The notes beneath the pieces are model-generated. The model saw nothing but the letters and a program-made list of their open reading frames with translations. It did not search any database and was not told the DNA's origin. DNA of 64,000 nt, taken from M3007 sp044226205 (GTDB lineage: Bacteria; Bacteroidota; Bacteroidia; Chitinophagales; Saprospiraceae). Positions 1 through 8,506 of the stretch are shown here, in pieces (position 1 is the first letter of the stretch; the number at the start of each line of letters is the position of its first letter). The stretch lies in contig JBGAHL010000016.1 of assembly GCA_044226205.1 (NCBI GenBank), positions 47,836 through 111,835 of the forward strand. Direction: 5' to 3'. The translations under genes were made by a program, and so were the position numbers.

Positions 1-275
1 CTACCGAACCGTCCGGCGCAATCAGCAGCCTCAAAAGCGCCCCCAACCCGTTCAGCGTCCAGACGACCATCGAAGTGGTATCCGTTCAGGCCGGCCAGTT
101 CCAGTTCGAAGTATTCGATCTGCTCGGCCAGCGTGTTTTCTTTGAAAACATCCGCCTCGTGGAAGGTTCCAACACCTTCACCTTCGATGCCGGCGACCTT
201 GCCAACGGCTCCTACTTCTACAGCATCGGCAATGGCGAAGGCAAATTGTCGAAAATGTTCGTCGTAGCGCGATAG
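1..275 (+). CDS. T9SS type A sorting-domain protein, C-terminal end (partial)
   Basis: Only the last ~90 residues are in the window; the reading frame is open from base 3 to the TAG at 273-275. The translation has the pattern of a T9SS type A sorting domain: an APNPF turn at the start, then beta strands ending in a VFDLLGQRV-like strand, a GSNTF strand, a DLANGSYFYSI strand and a basic end (KMFVVAR). In this family the domain directs export across the outer membrane through the type IX system and is removed by the PorU sortase. The function of the missing N-terminal part cannot be told from this window. The GTG at 75 is an internal codon, not a start. Confidence 0.85.
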   Translation, partial: TEPSGAISSLKSAPNPFSVQTTIEVVSVQAGQFQFEVFDLLGQRVFFENIRLVEGSNTFTFDAGDLANGSYFYSIGNGEGKLSKMFVVAR

Positions 276-282
276 TTTTTTT

Positions 283-360
283 AGTGATGAGTGATGAGTG
301 ATGAACGATGAGTTTTACGATTGGAATAAACTCATCACTCATCACTCATCACTCATCACT
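283..360. repeat. Palindromic tract of GTGATGA units
   Basis: Arms 283-312 and 331-360 are each built from tandem GTGATGA heptamers and are reverse complements apart from two adjacent mismatches, with an 18-nt spacer. The tract sits 8 nt after the stop of the preceding gene and is preceded by seven T residues. It can fold into a long hairpin and may act as terminator or transcript-end stabiliser; that role is inference. Confidence 0.8.
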
Positions 361-461
361 TCTTTTAATCGGCTTGTGAAAAGTTGTTGCCGCCTTCGGA
401 CCGACCGTCCATTCTCTCCTTTTTTGCAACATAATTTTATCACAAACCAACCCCGTTGCTT

Positions 462-2270
462 ATGCGACAAATCGCGCTTTCCCTTTTGCTGGGCGTATTT
501 GCCATTTCCGCGCTCTCTGCCCAAATCGGCTGCCCCGGCTGCCAAACCAACCTGCCTCCTCTTCCTGCCGATACCCTTTATCTTCAAAATTTGCCGGATG
601 GCGAACAAGGGCAGACGTACGATCACGACATCTCTTTTCGCGTTCCCAAAACCACCACGCCGGTCAATGCTGTAGACAGCGTGACACCGCCGGGTCTGCC
701 TATTTCCAAAATTGAAATTGTGTCGCTGGAAGGGCTCCCTCCCGGCCTCAACTGGCAGCCCAGCCAGTGGAGTTTTCAGACGGATAGCGAAACGGACGGC
801 TGCATCCGTATTTGCGGTACGCCAGAAGTGGCCGATTCGTTCGTCTTGATCGTCAAACTGAAAGCCACGGTCTTTATCATCACCCAGGAAGCCAGCTTCC
901 CGATGTCGCTGTATATCGCGCCGCCCACGGTAAGCAACGACGGCTTCTCCATGGCGAATTATGCCGGCTGCGGCAGTACCACGGTGTCGTTTACCAACAA
1001 TCACCCCTCCGGTGGCAGTCCGGATTACACCTATGCCTGGGATTTTGGCGATGGGACCACATTTGATGGCGAAAACCCGCCGCCGCACACCTACAATACG
1101 CCAGGCGTGTATCCTGTCAATTATTATGCGGCTATCGATACCGGCCGCTACGTACTCAAAAACGCCACCGTCATTGATGTCGATTGCGTGGATCAACTGG
1201 GGCTCGGAGCCCCCGACCTTTATTTATTGGTAAAAGGCCCGGACGGTCAGTTGCTGTTCGACTCATCACCGGATGTAGAAAACACCTCGTTGCCGTTCAC
1301 ATTTCCGGTTGGTTTGGCGCTCGATGCCGGCAATTACACCATCGAGGTGTGGGATGAAGATTCCGGACTGAAAGGCAGCGACGACCCTTGCGGCACGGTT
1401 TCGTTCAATTATTTGAGCAATGACACCCTTGTAGCAGGCGGATTTGAAGTCGCGCTGGTTATCGAAAAACCGGTGACGGAATTGTTCTCCGTCGATACCG
1501 TATTCGTGTACGAGCAGCCTGCCGCCCCGACCGTAACGGCGCCGAACGGCTTGTCCAATTGCACCGGCAACCCGACCCTGTCGCTGGAATCTTCTTCTAC
1601 CGACAACAACCAGTGGTTGCTCGATGGCGATCCGCTCGCCGGCGCCACGAGCAACATCTACGTACCGCAAGTCACCGGCTATTATCAGGTTCAAATTACC
1701 AATGCGGAAGGCTGTAAAGCCGTTTCCGACAGCGTTTTGGTTGGGCTTTACACCCCGCCCGCAGAACCCGTTTTCGCGAATCACCTGAACCTGCTGTATC
1801 TGACTGATTCGATTGGCGTTCCGGCTTCGTATGATTTTCAATGGTTCCTGTCCGGCGTCCCGATCCCGGGAGAAACAGGCTGGACGCTATGTACTGCCGA
1901 GAACGGTGTTTATGGTCTGGTTGTGACGGACGCCAACACCGGCTGCTCCAATTTTTTTGCAGGATCGGTTACCTACGACCCCAATTACCCCGATTGCATC
2001 AGCGGTACGAAGGACATTGCTATTGCGCCTATGAGTCTTTTTCCCAATCCCGCATCTACGGAAGTGACGCTGCAATGGCAGGAAGGCGGCAATGCCCCCG
2101 CTGTTTTGCGCATGTTTGATACTGCAGGCCGTATGGTGAAACAGGAAACGATCCCAGGCGGCGTTCAGGCCCACACGTTCTCCTGTTCCGGCTTGTCGCC
2201 CGGCGTTTACACCCTTTCGCTGTCCGGCGAACGGAGCCTGTTTGTAGGCCGCTTGGTGATTATGAAATGA
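462..2270 (+). CDS. Secreted PKD-domain protein with T9SS type A sorting domain
   Basis: 602 residues from the ATG at 462. I prefer this over the TTG at 456 because it puts MRQIALSLLLGVFAISALSA, a clear signal peptide, at the very N-terminus. Residues ~30-155 are a beta-rich region of unknown family. A PKD domain follows at ~160-230 (YAWDFGDGTT core). Residues ~390-430 resemble an Ig-like adhesion strand pattern (NQWLLDGDPL). The last ~80 residues (SLFPNPAS to the basic end) form a T9SS type A sorting domain. Such proteins are exported by T9SS and stay at the surface or are released. No catalytic motif is visible, so a structural or binding role is more likely than an enzymatic one. It converges on the hydrolase-like gene at 2441-4051 and shares a terminator with it. 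Confidence 0.85.
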   Translation: MRQIALSLLLGVFAISALSAQIGCPGCQTNLPPLPADTLYLQNLPDGEQGQTYDHDISFRVPKTTTPVNAVDSVTPPGLPISKIEIVSLEGLPPGLNWQPSQWSFQTDSETDGCIRICGTPEVADSFVLIVKLKATVFIITQEASFPMSLYIAPPTVSNDGFSMANYAGCGSTTVSFTNNHPSGGSPDYTYAWDFGDGTTFDGENPPPHTYNTPGVYPVNYYAAIDTGRYVLKNATVIDVDCVDQLGLGAPDLYLLVKGPDGQLLFDSSPDVENTSLPFTFPVGLALDAGNYTIEVWDEDSGLKGSDDPCGTVSFNYLSNDTLVAGGFEVALVIEKPVTELFSVDTVFVYEQPAAPTVTAPNGLSNCTGNPTLSLESSSTDNNQWLLDGDPLAGATSNIYVPQVTGYYQVQITNAEGCKAVSDSVLVGLYTPPAEPVFANHLNLLYLTDSIGVPASYDFQWFLSGVPIPGETGWTLCTAENGVYGLVVTDANTGCSNFFAGSVTYDPNYPDCISGTKDIAIAPMSLFPNPASTEVTLQWQEGGNAPAVLRMFDTAGRMVKQETIPGGVQAHTFSCSGLSPGVYTLSLSGERSLFVGRLVIMK

Positions 2271-2277
2271 TGATAAG

Positions 2278-2380
2278 GTGGGTTGATGAGGTTGATATAG
2301 TTTATTAGGTTGATGAGGTTTATAAGATTGATGGTCAAGTGTTTATAAACCTCGTCAACCTTATAAACCCTATCAACCCT
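2278..2380. repeat. Tandem degenerate 9-mer tract (GGTTGATGA / GGTTTATAA), self-complementary
   Basis: From 2278 to about 2336 the sequence is built of 9-base units such as GGTTGATGA and GGTTTATAA. From 2342 to 2380 the complementary units TTATAAACC and ATCAACCCT follow. The two halves can pair imperfectly into a hairpin. Related tracts occur at 4093-4197 and 33104-33153. Confidence 0.75.
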
Positions 2381-2425
2381 ATTAAAAAAGAGCCGTCATG
2401 TCGAACATGGCGGCTCTTTTTTAAT
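2381..2425. terminator. Bidirectional intrinsic terminator between convergent genes
   Basis: Perfect 15-bp arms (2381-2395 and 2411-2425) are extended by a U-G pair and CATG/CATG to a 5-nt TCGAA loop. Each arm is A-rich on its outer side, so both strands end in a T run. It lies between the stops at 2270 (+) and 2441 (-) and fits both transcripts. Confidence 0.9.
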
Positions 2426-2440
2426 AGGGGACGATTCGTT

Positions 2441-4051
2441 TTAGTCGAACATCACGATTTTGGTCATAAAGCCTTCTTTGAAACTCACCTTGATTACATA
2501 CAAACCTGAAACAAGCCCGTTGCGTTCGATGGTGAAGTTGTTGGCATTTACGTTGTTGTGCATTTGCACGAGACGGCCGGTGCGGTCGTACACCTGAATA
2601 GCAAGCATCGGGTGTTCAACTTCGCTGGTCAGACGGATTTCGCTGCTGGCAGGGTTCGGAGCGGCGTTGAGCGCGATATTTTGTGCCTGCGGCTCGTTCT
2701 GGCCAACCACGGCGTCGATGCACTCCTGCAGGCCCAGTGCGAAGCAGGCGCGCGGTGCATAGAAACGCATCACCGTATCCACATAAGCGATAGCATAGGC
2801 TTTGTCGTTGTTGCAGGTAGCCGGTGCGGCAGGCTGGAAGCTCGTCCATTCCCACGGAGCCGTGGTAGCGGGCGGGTTGCCCGGCTGAAGGAAGGGATAG
2901 AGGCCCGGGGTCGGGTCGGACACATCGACATTGCCCGGCTGGAGCAGGGGAGAGTTGGCAAAAGCGAGTTCCTGCTCGGCAGTCAGGTCGAACACGACGC
3001 CTGCATCAGCAAAAAGCGTATTGTTGCCATAGGCCTCGGCTTTTTGCTGGGCGAAGTAGCTGCCCACTACGCGAACAACCTGCAGGGGCGTGCCCGGAAC
3101 GTTCACGATACCTTCATTGTAAGGAGCATAGATGTCGGTCGGTACGTGATAGGAGATCATCGGCGGTTGGCCGGGGCTAAGCCAGGTTGAGTCGCCGACA
3201 GCGCCGGCCATGTTGACGCAGAGCTGGAAATCGGAGGAATAGCCCACGTGGTTGGGATAGCACAGGGTATCGAGGCCGTTGGGCGCCGATGCGTTGGGTA
3301 CCTGGCCTACGCTGGTGCCGTAGATGTCGCCGTTGACCGGTTCGATGATCATCGGGATCGGCGGCGTGTTGGGATTCTGGTCGTGGTCCCAAACGAATTT
3401 ACCACCCGAGGCAGTCGGGATTTTGAGGTAATTATCGAGCGCCGCAGTGTTCAGCGTGATGTAACCGCCCGTGCCCTGGCCCCAAAGCACGATTTTGTTG
3501 GGGTCGATGCCCCAGGGGTTGCCGGCTTCGGCAACGGTTTTGCGGAAATAGCGAATGGCCGTACGGGCATCCTGAACGCCGCGATAGGCAGCGTTGATCA
3601 GGCCGTAACGGCGGTCAACGTCGGTCGGAGCAAGAGGGTTCCAGCCGAGACGGTAGTCGACGGAAGCAACTACATAACCCATGCTGGCCAGGCGATGTGC
3701 GGCTTCCACAGGGAAAGAGTCGGTCCGCGTACCGCCGCAGGCGCCGTTAAAGCCGCCTTGCGTGGGGTTGGAAGGGTTGTAGAAAGGCAGGAAGTTGCCG
3801 GTGTGGAAAATGAGCACCAGCGGACGGTTTGTAGCCGTATCGCCTTCCGGACGGTACACGTCGAGTTTCAATGCTTCGGGAACAGCCTGACCCAGTACCG
3901 AGTAGTACAGCACCGTGGCATTGACCCCGTACACGACTCCGCCGTCTTTTGTCACGTTGTCGAATACAGGCTGCAGATAGCGGGTTTGTGCCGTGATCAT
4001 ACCAGAGGCGAAGCTGGCAATCAGCAGAAGAAGTACAGGTAATTTTTTCAT
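2441..4051 (-). CDS. Secreted alpha/beta-hydrolase-fold protein, T9SS type A, nucleophile Ser replaced by Gly
   Basis: 536 residues. The ATG at 4051 starts a signal peptide (MKKLPVLLLLIASFASG); the 30 codons upstream of it read through the 9-mer repeat tract and are not coding. Residues ~60-240 follow the carboxylesterase/alpha-beta hydrolase pattern: LDVYRPEGD, then VLIFHTGNF where the oxyanion-hole HGG usually stands, VASVDYRLGW, and DARTAIRYFR. The nucleophile elbow, normally G-x-S-x-G, reads G191-Q-G-T-G195, so position 193 is Gly (codon GGC). The last ~75 residues are a T9SS type A sorting domain (AAPNPAS...). The fold and export signals are clear. Catalysis by the canonical mechanism is doubtful, and it may be a non-catalytic member or use another residue. 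It ends at the shared terminator. Confidence 0.8.
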   Translation of the reverse strand: MKKLPVLLLLIASFASGMITAQTRYLQPVFDNVTKDGGVVYGVNATVLYYSVLGQAVPEALKLDVYRPEGDTATNRPLVLIFHTGNFLPFYNPSNPTQGGFNGACGGTRTDSFPVEAAHRLASMGYVVASVDYRLGWNPLAPTDVDRRYGLINAAYRGVQDARTAIRYFRKTVAEAGNPWGIDPNKIVLWGQGTGGYITLNTAALDNYLKIPTASGGKFVWDHDQNPNTPPIPMIIEPVNGDIYGTSVGQVPNASAPNGLDTLCYPNHVGYSSDFQLCVNMAGAVGDSTWLSPGQPPMISYHVPTDIYAPYNEGIVNVPGTPLQVVRVVGSYFAQQKAEAYGNNTLFADAGVVFDLTAEQELAFANSPLLQPGNVDVSDPTPGLYPFLQPGNPPATTAPWEWTSFQPAAPATCNNDKAYAIAYVDTVMRFYAPRACFALGLQECIDAVVGQNEPQAQNIALNAAPNPASSEIRLTSEVEHPMLAIQVYDRTGRLVQMHNNVNANNFTIERNGLVSGLYVIKVSFKEGFMTKIVMFD

Positions 4052-4092
4052 TGTCAGAGGATTGTGATGTAGAATGGTTGGTTGCAATGAAT

Positions 4093-4197
4093 GTTGATTA
4101 TGGTTGATAAGGGTTGATGAGGGTTTATAAAAATTGATCATTCACGAACAAAATCAACCTTTATAAACCTTTATAAACCTTCATAAACCCTTATCAA
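4093..4197. repeat. Tandem 9-mer tract (GGTTGATAA / CCTTTATAAA), self-complementary
   Basis: Left units (GGTTGATAA, GGGTTGATGA, GGGTTTATAA; 4093-4138) are answered by complementary units (ATCAACC, TTTATAAACC repeated, CCCTTATCAATCAAT; from 4152). It belongs to the same repeat type as 2278-2380. It sits between the hydrolase start and the stop of the TonB receptor gene and could serve as that receptor's transcript end. Confidence 0.7.
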
Positions 4198-7140
4198 TCA
4201 ATCTTTTTTCTCAAAATTATACACGAGTGAAATGTAAGCCAGACGCCCGATCCGCGGACCGCCGTAAGTCTGGTACTGACGGTTGTCGAACATGGCGTCG
4301 AGTTTGGAGCGGCCGCCATTTTCGGCATCGCTGCGGAACAGGGGCGCAAGGCCAAAGATATTGGTAGCGCCGATTTTCAGTACGGTATGCAGGCGTTCGA
4401 GCTCGCAGTTCCACTGGGCATCGACCATGTCGTAGGTGGGGATTTCGCCGGTAAACTGGGGCGAGCCCTCAAACAGGAAGCCCTGGATCCACTTGTAATT
4501 TACGCTGAATCCCGTTTTTTTCAACTTGCCGATCGGCAGATCGCGGGCCGACAAACCGACATTAAATTTGTGCTCCGGCGTGTTGAATGCCGGGATGATC
4601 GGGTCATCTACGTCCAGTTTGTTCAGTTTGTTCCACGAATAGTTGCCACTCAGCTGGTAATAGTCGCTGAAGTAATAATTCATCCCGACGTTGAAGCCCT
4701 GCGTGGTCACCTGGTTGGTCGAGTTGGCTGCAACGCGATACACTTTGATGCTGGCCGGGTTGAGCACGCCTTGCGAAATAACGGCGTCGATACCGATGTT
4801 GTAGCCGATGAAGTCGTTGTAAATGTTGAAATAATACCCGCCGTCAATGTACAAACGGTTGAAAAGGGTCGTGCGATAGCCCACTTCGAAAGTTTTGACT
4901 TTCTCCGGCTGAATTGGCGGAGCGTTGAAATATTCGAACAGGTTGTAATTGTTGGCTTTAAGGCCGTCCTGAAAAGATTGCAAACTGATCAGGTTGTTGA
5001 AGCCGTCGAGATTGCCCAGCAGTGTTGCCCGGCCCACGTTCAATTGCAGGTACTGGTCGGTGAGTGTCGGGTTGCGGATGGCCGAGGAGAAGGAGAAACG
5101 AAGGAAATTCGTCTTGTTGGGCGTGTACACCACCGAGGCAGCCGGGGTGAAGAGCCAGTCGAAATTCTGGTTTTTATCCATACGTATCGTTCCAGACAGG
5201 ATGAAGCGATCGTTCAGGATCTTTTTGTCCACGCCGGTGTAGAGGCCGAATTCGTAGTTGGTAATCTTGCGATAGGAAGAATCGAGCACAACGCCTCCCG
5301 CCCCGTAGGTGCGCGTGATGGTATCGGAGAAAATAGTGCCTTCCGAGCGCGGCGTGTAGAGGCGGAAATTGCCGCCCACAACCCAGCGTTCGAGCCAAAG
5401 CGGCTGAAACTGGTATTCGCCATGCACGTGGTAGAGCGCCGATTTGTCAAAAAATCGCGTGCCGCCGTAACTGCCCGATTTGGTCTTGGTGATGCGGTCG
5501 AATTCCTGCTGAAACTCCGGTGAGCCCGGTTGAAACAGGTCGTACGACTTGGTATCGGGGCGCGTCGACTGCTTGTTGGCATATTCGAGCGCGGCAGTGT
5601 GCCAGGCCGCGAGCGTGTCGCGGTAATCGGTAAACCACTGTGTTGCCGCGGCGTCGTCGAAGGTAAAGGTAAACGTCACCGGATCGAACACCAGTTGCGG
5701 GTAGCCGAGGGCAGCCATACGGCCCGAATAGTTTTGGGCGGCCCAGAAATTGGTGTAGTCGCCACGGAAAACATCGTTGCTTTTGGCTGTTTCCTGAAGG
5801 CGAAGGGCGGTGAAATAGGGGTCGTAAGAATCGCCGGCATCTTCGTTGGTGGCGTATGCGCGGATGAAAAACTTGTCTTTCTGGCGCAATTCCAGGCGGT
5901 TCTGGAAAAACAGAATATTGCGCAGACTGAACCGGTTGTCGCCCTGATACACCGTGGTGCCGCTACCGAAACTCGAAGCCAGAATCAACTCCGGCGATTC
6001 GAAATCTTTTGAAGGATTGAGCCGGAAATGGAAGCTGGCGCTTGCCTTGTAGTTGCGGGTGTTGTAATCTACCAGATCCACTTCGTTGTAACCCGAACGG
6101 TGGTATTGTTGCAACCCGTAGAATTGCGCCCAGGCCGATTCTCCGGTGGCATCGAAACCTGCGTAGTACTCGTCGCCATAGCGGTTGACGGCGTCGTAGC
6201 GACCCGGGTTTTCGAGCGGGGTGAAGTAGCGGCCTGCTTCGGTACCATCGACGGGCTGGTAGTTGTCGGCCACCCAGTCGTAGGCCCGCAGGTAGAAAAA
6301 GTTGAGTTTATAGGCAAAAACGTCGTTGCCCGATTTGTTTTTGAAGGCGTCGGCCCAGCGAATGCAGCCTTCGAAAAGATCGCGTTCGCCGCCTTTGACC
6401 GAAGCGGAAAGCCCTTTATGAATAAAAGGGTCTTTGGTTTTAATGCTGATCACACCGTTGAAGGCATTGGGACCGTAAAAAGGCCCGCTGGCGCCGGCGA
6501 CCAGTTCTACGCCGTTGGCATCGAGTTCGGAGCAGCCCAGAAAGTTGCCGAGGGAAAAGTTGAGTCCCGGCGCCTGGTTGTCCACCCCGTCGATAATCTG
6601 GAGCGAACGCACCGGACTGGTGGAGTTGAAGCCCCTCATATTGATGATGGTAAAACCGAGCGAAGCGGTGGTAAGGTCCACGCCTTTAAGGTTTCCGAGG
6701 CCGTTGTAGAAGCTCACGGCAGGCGTTTCCTTGATGGCGATGGCGTCGAGGTTTTCCACCGTCAGCGGCGCCGATTTTTGCCGGTCGTCGATGCGCTGGC
6801 CGCGAATGACGGCTTCCTCGATGACGATGGTGTTGGTTTCCAGTTTGATGGAAATGCGCTCGTCGGCGCTTTCCACAAGTACTTCCTGGGCCGTGTAGCC
6901 GGTGTACGAGATTTTCAGGGTAGCGGGCAGGGCAGGTACTTTGACAGAGAAACTGCCTTCGTAATCGGTGACTGCACCTCCTTCCACACCGACAATCTGA
7001 ATTGCTGCACCGATCAGGTCTTCTCCGCTGAGTGCGTCTTGTACTTTACCCCTTACGACAACCTGCGAAGAGGCGGAATAGGCAAAACTGAGAAAAAGAA
7101 GACTGGCAGTCAAAAATTTGTTGAATTGCTTCATACGCAT
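4198..7140 (-). CDS. TonB-dependent outer-membrane receptor
   Basis: 980 residues. The N-terminus MKQFNKFLTASLLFLSFAYSASS (from 7134; an in-frame ATG also lies at 7140) is a signal peptide. Residues ~28-105 are a CarboxypepD_reg-like beta domain (VRGKVQDALSGEDLIGA), typical of Bacteroidota receptors. Residues ~115-245 form the plug domain, with NMRGF, IIDGVDNQAPG and ending in NGVISIKTKDP. The rest is a 22-strand-type barrel with many aromatic strand ends and a final strand closing in YNFEKKD. Members of this family import siderophores, vitamins or oligomers using TonB energy. No SusD-like partner or TonB-energising gene is adjacent, so the substrate is unknown. The gene lies downstream of the response regulator at 7305-7991 on the same strand with a 165-nt gap. 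Confidence 0.9.
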   Translation of the reverse strand: MRMKQFNKFLTASLLFLSFAYSASSQVVVRGKVQDALSGEDLIGAAIQIVGVEGGAVTDYEGSFSVKVPALPATLKISYTGYTAQEVLVESADERISIKLETNTIVIEEAVIRGQRIDDRQKSAPLTVENLDAIAIKETPAVSFYNGLGNLKGVDLTTASLGFTIINMRGFNSTSPVRSLQIIDGVDNQAPGLNFSLGNFLGCSELDANGVELVAGASGPFYGPNAFNGVISIKTKDPFIHKGLSASVKGGERDLFEGCIRWADAFKNKSGNDVFAYKLNFFYLRAYDWVADNYQPVDGTEAGRYFTPLENPGRYDAVNRYGDEYYAGFDATGESAWAQFYGLQQYHRSGYNEVDLVDYNTRNYKASASFHFRLNPSKDFESPELILASSFGSGTTVYQGDNRFSLRNILFFQNRLELRQKDKFFIRAYATNEDAGDSYDPYFTALRLQETAKSNDVFRGDYTNFWAAQNYSGRMAALGYPQLVFDPVTFTFTFDDAAATQWFTDYRDTLAAWHTAALEYANKQSTRPDTKSYDLFQPGSPEFQQEFDRITKTKSGSYGGTRFFDKSALYHVHGEYQFQPLWLERWVVGGNFRLYTPRSEGTIFSDTITRTYGAGGVVLDSSYRKITNYEFGLYTGVDKKILNDRFILSGTIRMDKNQNFDWLFTPAASVVYTPNKTNFLRFSFSSAIRNPTLTDQYLQLNVGRATLLGNLDGFNNLISLQSFQDGLKANNYNLFEYFNAPPIQPEKVKTFEVGYRTTLFNRLYIDGGYYFNIYNDFIGYNIGIDAVISQGVLNPASIKVYRVAANSTNQVTTQGFNVGMNYYFSDYYQLSGNYSWNKLNKLDVDDPIIPAFNTPEHKFNVGLSARDLPIGKLKKTGFSVNYKWIQGFLFEGSPQFTGEIPTYDMVDAQWNCELERLHTVLKIGATNIFGLAPLFRSDAENGGRSKLDAMFDNRQYQTYGGPRIGRLAYISLVYNFEKKD

Positions 7141-7304
7141 AAACGTTTGATTTCAGAAAGAAAACTAAACGAAACACCGTCTTTTCTGAAACGCTGTTTG
7201 CTTCGCAAAAGAAGAAAGAAAATTTGATTCCAAATCAAAAATGCGGGCTTTCTACCAATCCGGGCAAAATGCGGTCGATCGCCGGGATAGGTGAAAATGG
7301 GGAT

Positions 7305-7991
7305 TCACGCCGAAGTTTCCTCTTTCAGCACATAACCCTGCCCGAAAAGCGTATGGATCAGGCGTTGTCCGTAGCCCTTGTCCACTTTGTTGCGGAGGTA
7401 ATTCACATAAACTTCCACCACGTTGGTGCCGGTATCGAAGCCTACGTCCCACACTTTTTCCGCGATTTCGGTTTTGGACAGCACCCTGCCGGGGTGGCGC
7501 ATAAAAAATTCGAGCAAGGCAAATTCTCGGGGCGTCAGGCTGATGGGTTTGCCGGCCCGGCGCACGGCACGGCTGTACTGGTCGAGTTCGAGGTCGGCAA
7601 AGCGCAGGATGTTGTCGGGCTGGAATGTCCCCGTCGGCCGGCGCGCAAGCGCTTTGGCGCGGGCCAGGAATTCGCGAAATTCAAAAGGTTTGGTGAGGTA
7701 GTCGTCTGCGCCTGCTTCGAGGCCACTCACCTTGTCGTCGGTTTCGCCCAGGGCCGAGAGCAGCAGGATAGGGGTTTTAAGGCCCTCGCGGCGGAGCTGT
7801 CGGCACAATTCAAGTCCGTTGATGCCCGGCACGATGATGTCGGACACGATCACGTCGTACTCATTCTTGAGTGCGAGCCGCCGGCCGGTATCGCCGTCGT
7901 AGGCCATATCGACCGTCCACTGGTTTTCTTCCAGCCCCTGGCGGAGCGACTGGATGGTTTTGACTTCGTCTTCGATGAGGAGTATGCGCAT
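7305..7991 (-). CDS. OmpR/PhoB-family response regulator
   Basis: 228 residues starting MRILLIEDE at 7991; the seven upstream codons in the open frame lack family similarity. The receiver domain spans ~1-118, with acidic E7/D8, phospho-acceptor D51 (SDIIVPGI context) and K101 (LTKPF). A winged-helix Trans_Reg_C DNA-binding domain follows at ~130-225 (LTPREFALLEFF, VDKGYGQRLIHTLFGQGYVL). No histidine kinase is adjacent, so it is an orphan regulator within this window. A TonB-receptor gene follows on the same strand and a small XRE regulator precedes it at 8071-8304. Whether it controls the receptor is unknown. Confidence 0.93.
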   Translation of the reverse strand: MRILLIEDEVKTIQSLRQGLEENQWTVDMAYDGDTGRRLALKNEYDVIVSDIIVPGINGLELCRQLRREGLKTPILLLSALGETDDKVSGLEAGADDYLTKPFEFREFLARAKALARRPTGTFQPDNILRFADLELDQYSRAVRRAGKPISLTPREFALLEFFMRHPGRVLSKTEIAEKVWDVGFDTGTNVVEVYVNYLRNKVDKGYGQRLIHTLFGQGYVLKEETSA

Positions 7992-8070
7992 GCAGGGGTG
8001 TGCCGTATGCAAGCAAAGTTACGAAGGCAAACGCAGTCGCGGGAAAAAGTTGGCCGAAGGGCCGAAATGC

Positions 8071-8304
8071 CTACCGTACCATCAGGTCGTCGACTGGTCG
8101 GACGATCAGTTGATCGACCGGGATTTCCAGCGCGTTGGCAATGTCTTCGATGTGGGACAGCCTGATGTCGGTTTCTCCCGCCTCGATTTTGCTGTACGCG
8201 GGCTGGGAGATGCCCAGTTGATCGGCGATGGCGGTTTGTGAAAGTTTTTTTCTGGAGCGGATTGAACGGATTTTAAGCAACAGTTCCGAGGTGAAGGAAG
8301 CCAT
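8071..8304 (-). CDS. XRE-family helix-turn-helix regulator (77 aa)
   Basis: Residues ~10-65 form a complete Cro/C1-type HTH domain: IRSIRSRKKLSQTAIADQLG, then ISQPAYSKIEAGET and LSHIEDIANALEI. The protein is essentially only this domain. It starts at ATG 8304 (MASFTSELL). It lies 79 nt upstream of the response-regulator start on the same strand and may be co-transcribed with it. Stand-alone HTH proteins of this size often act as small autoregulators. No toxin partner or phage context is visible here. Confidence 0.88.
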   Translation of the reverse strand: MASFTSELLLKIRSIRSRKKLSQTAIADQLGISQPAYSKIEAGETDIRLSHIEDIANALEIPVDQLIVRPVDDLMVR

Positions 8305-8430
8305 TGGGTTCGGGTTATAAAGGTGAATGAATGTTCAACTCGGCAGGCTACAATAATACGGGGGGGAGCATTAATGATGCAAATATGCACTTGTGTTTTT
8401 TTGTAAAAGTGAAATTATAACCTGTGGTTG

Positions 8431-8461
8431 TTGGACTGGAACAGCAAGGAAGACATCTTTG
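8431..8461 (+). promoter_or_regulatory. Bacteroidota-type promoter for the lipoprotein gene
   Basis: TTG at 8431-8433, a 20-nt spacer, then CATCTTTG at 8454-8461, one base off the TAnnTTTG -7 consensus. Predicted transcription start ~8467, about 40 nt before the ATG at 8507. There is no Shine-Dalgarno sequence, which is usual in this phylum. Confidence 0.5.
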
Positions 8462-8506
8462 TAAGTTAGTACGTGAAAATGTAATCTGTAACCCTTTGCT
8501 ATTTTT

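Noticed and set aside
283..360. CRISPR-like repeats
   Set aside because: The GTGATGA and 9-mer tracts are short, contiguous and lack unique spacers; no cas gene is present. No CRISPR array was found anywhere in the window.
6028..7227. 399-codon plus-strand frame
   Set aside because: It covers the plug region of the TonB receptor in antisense; the receptor is clearly the real gene.
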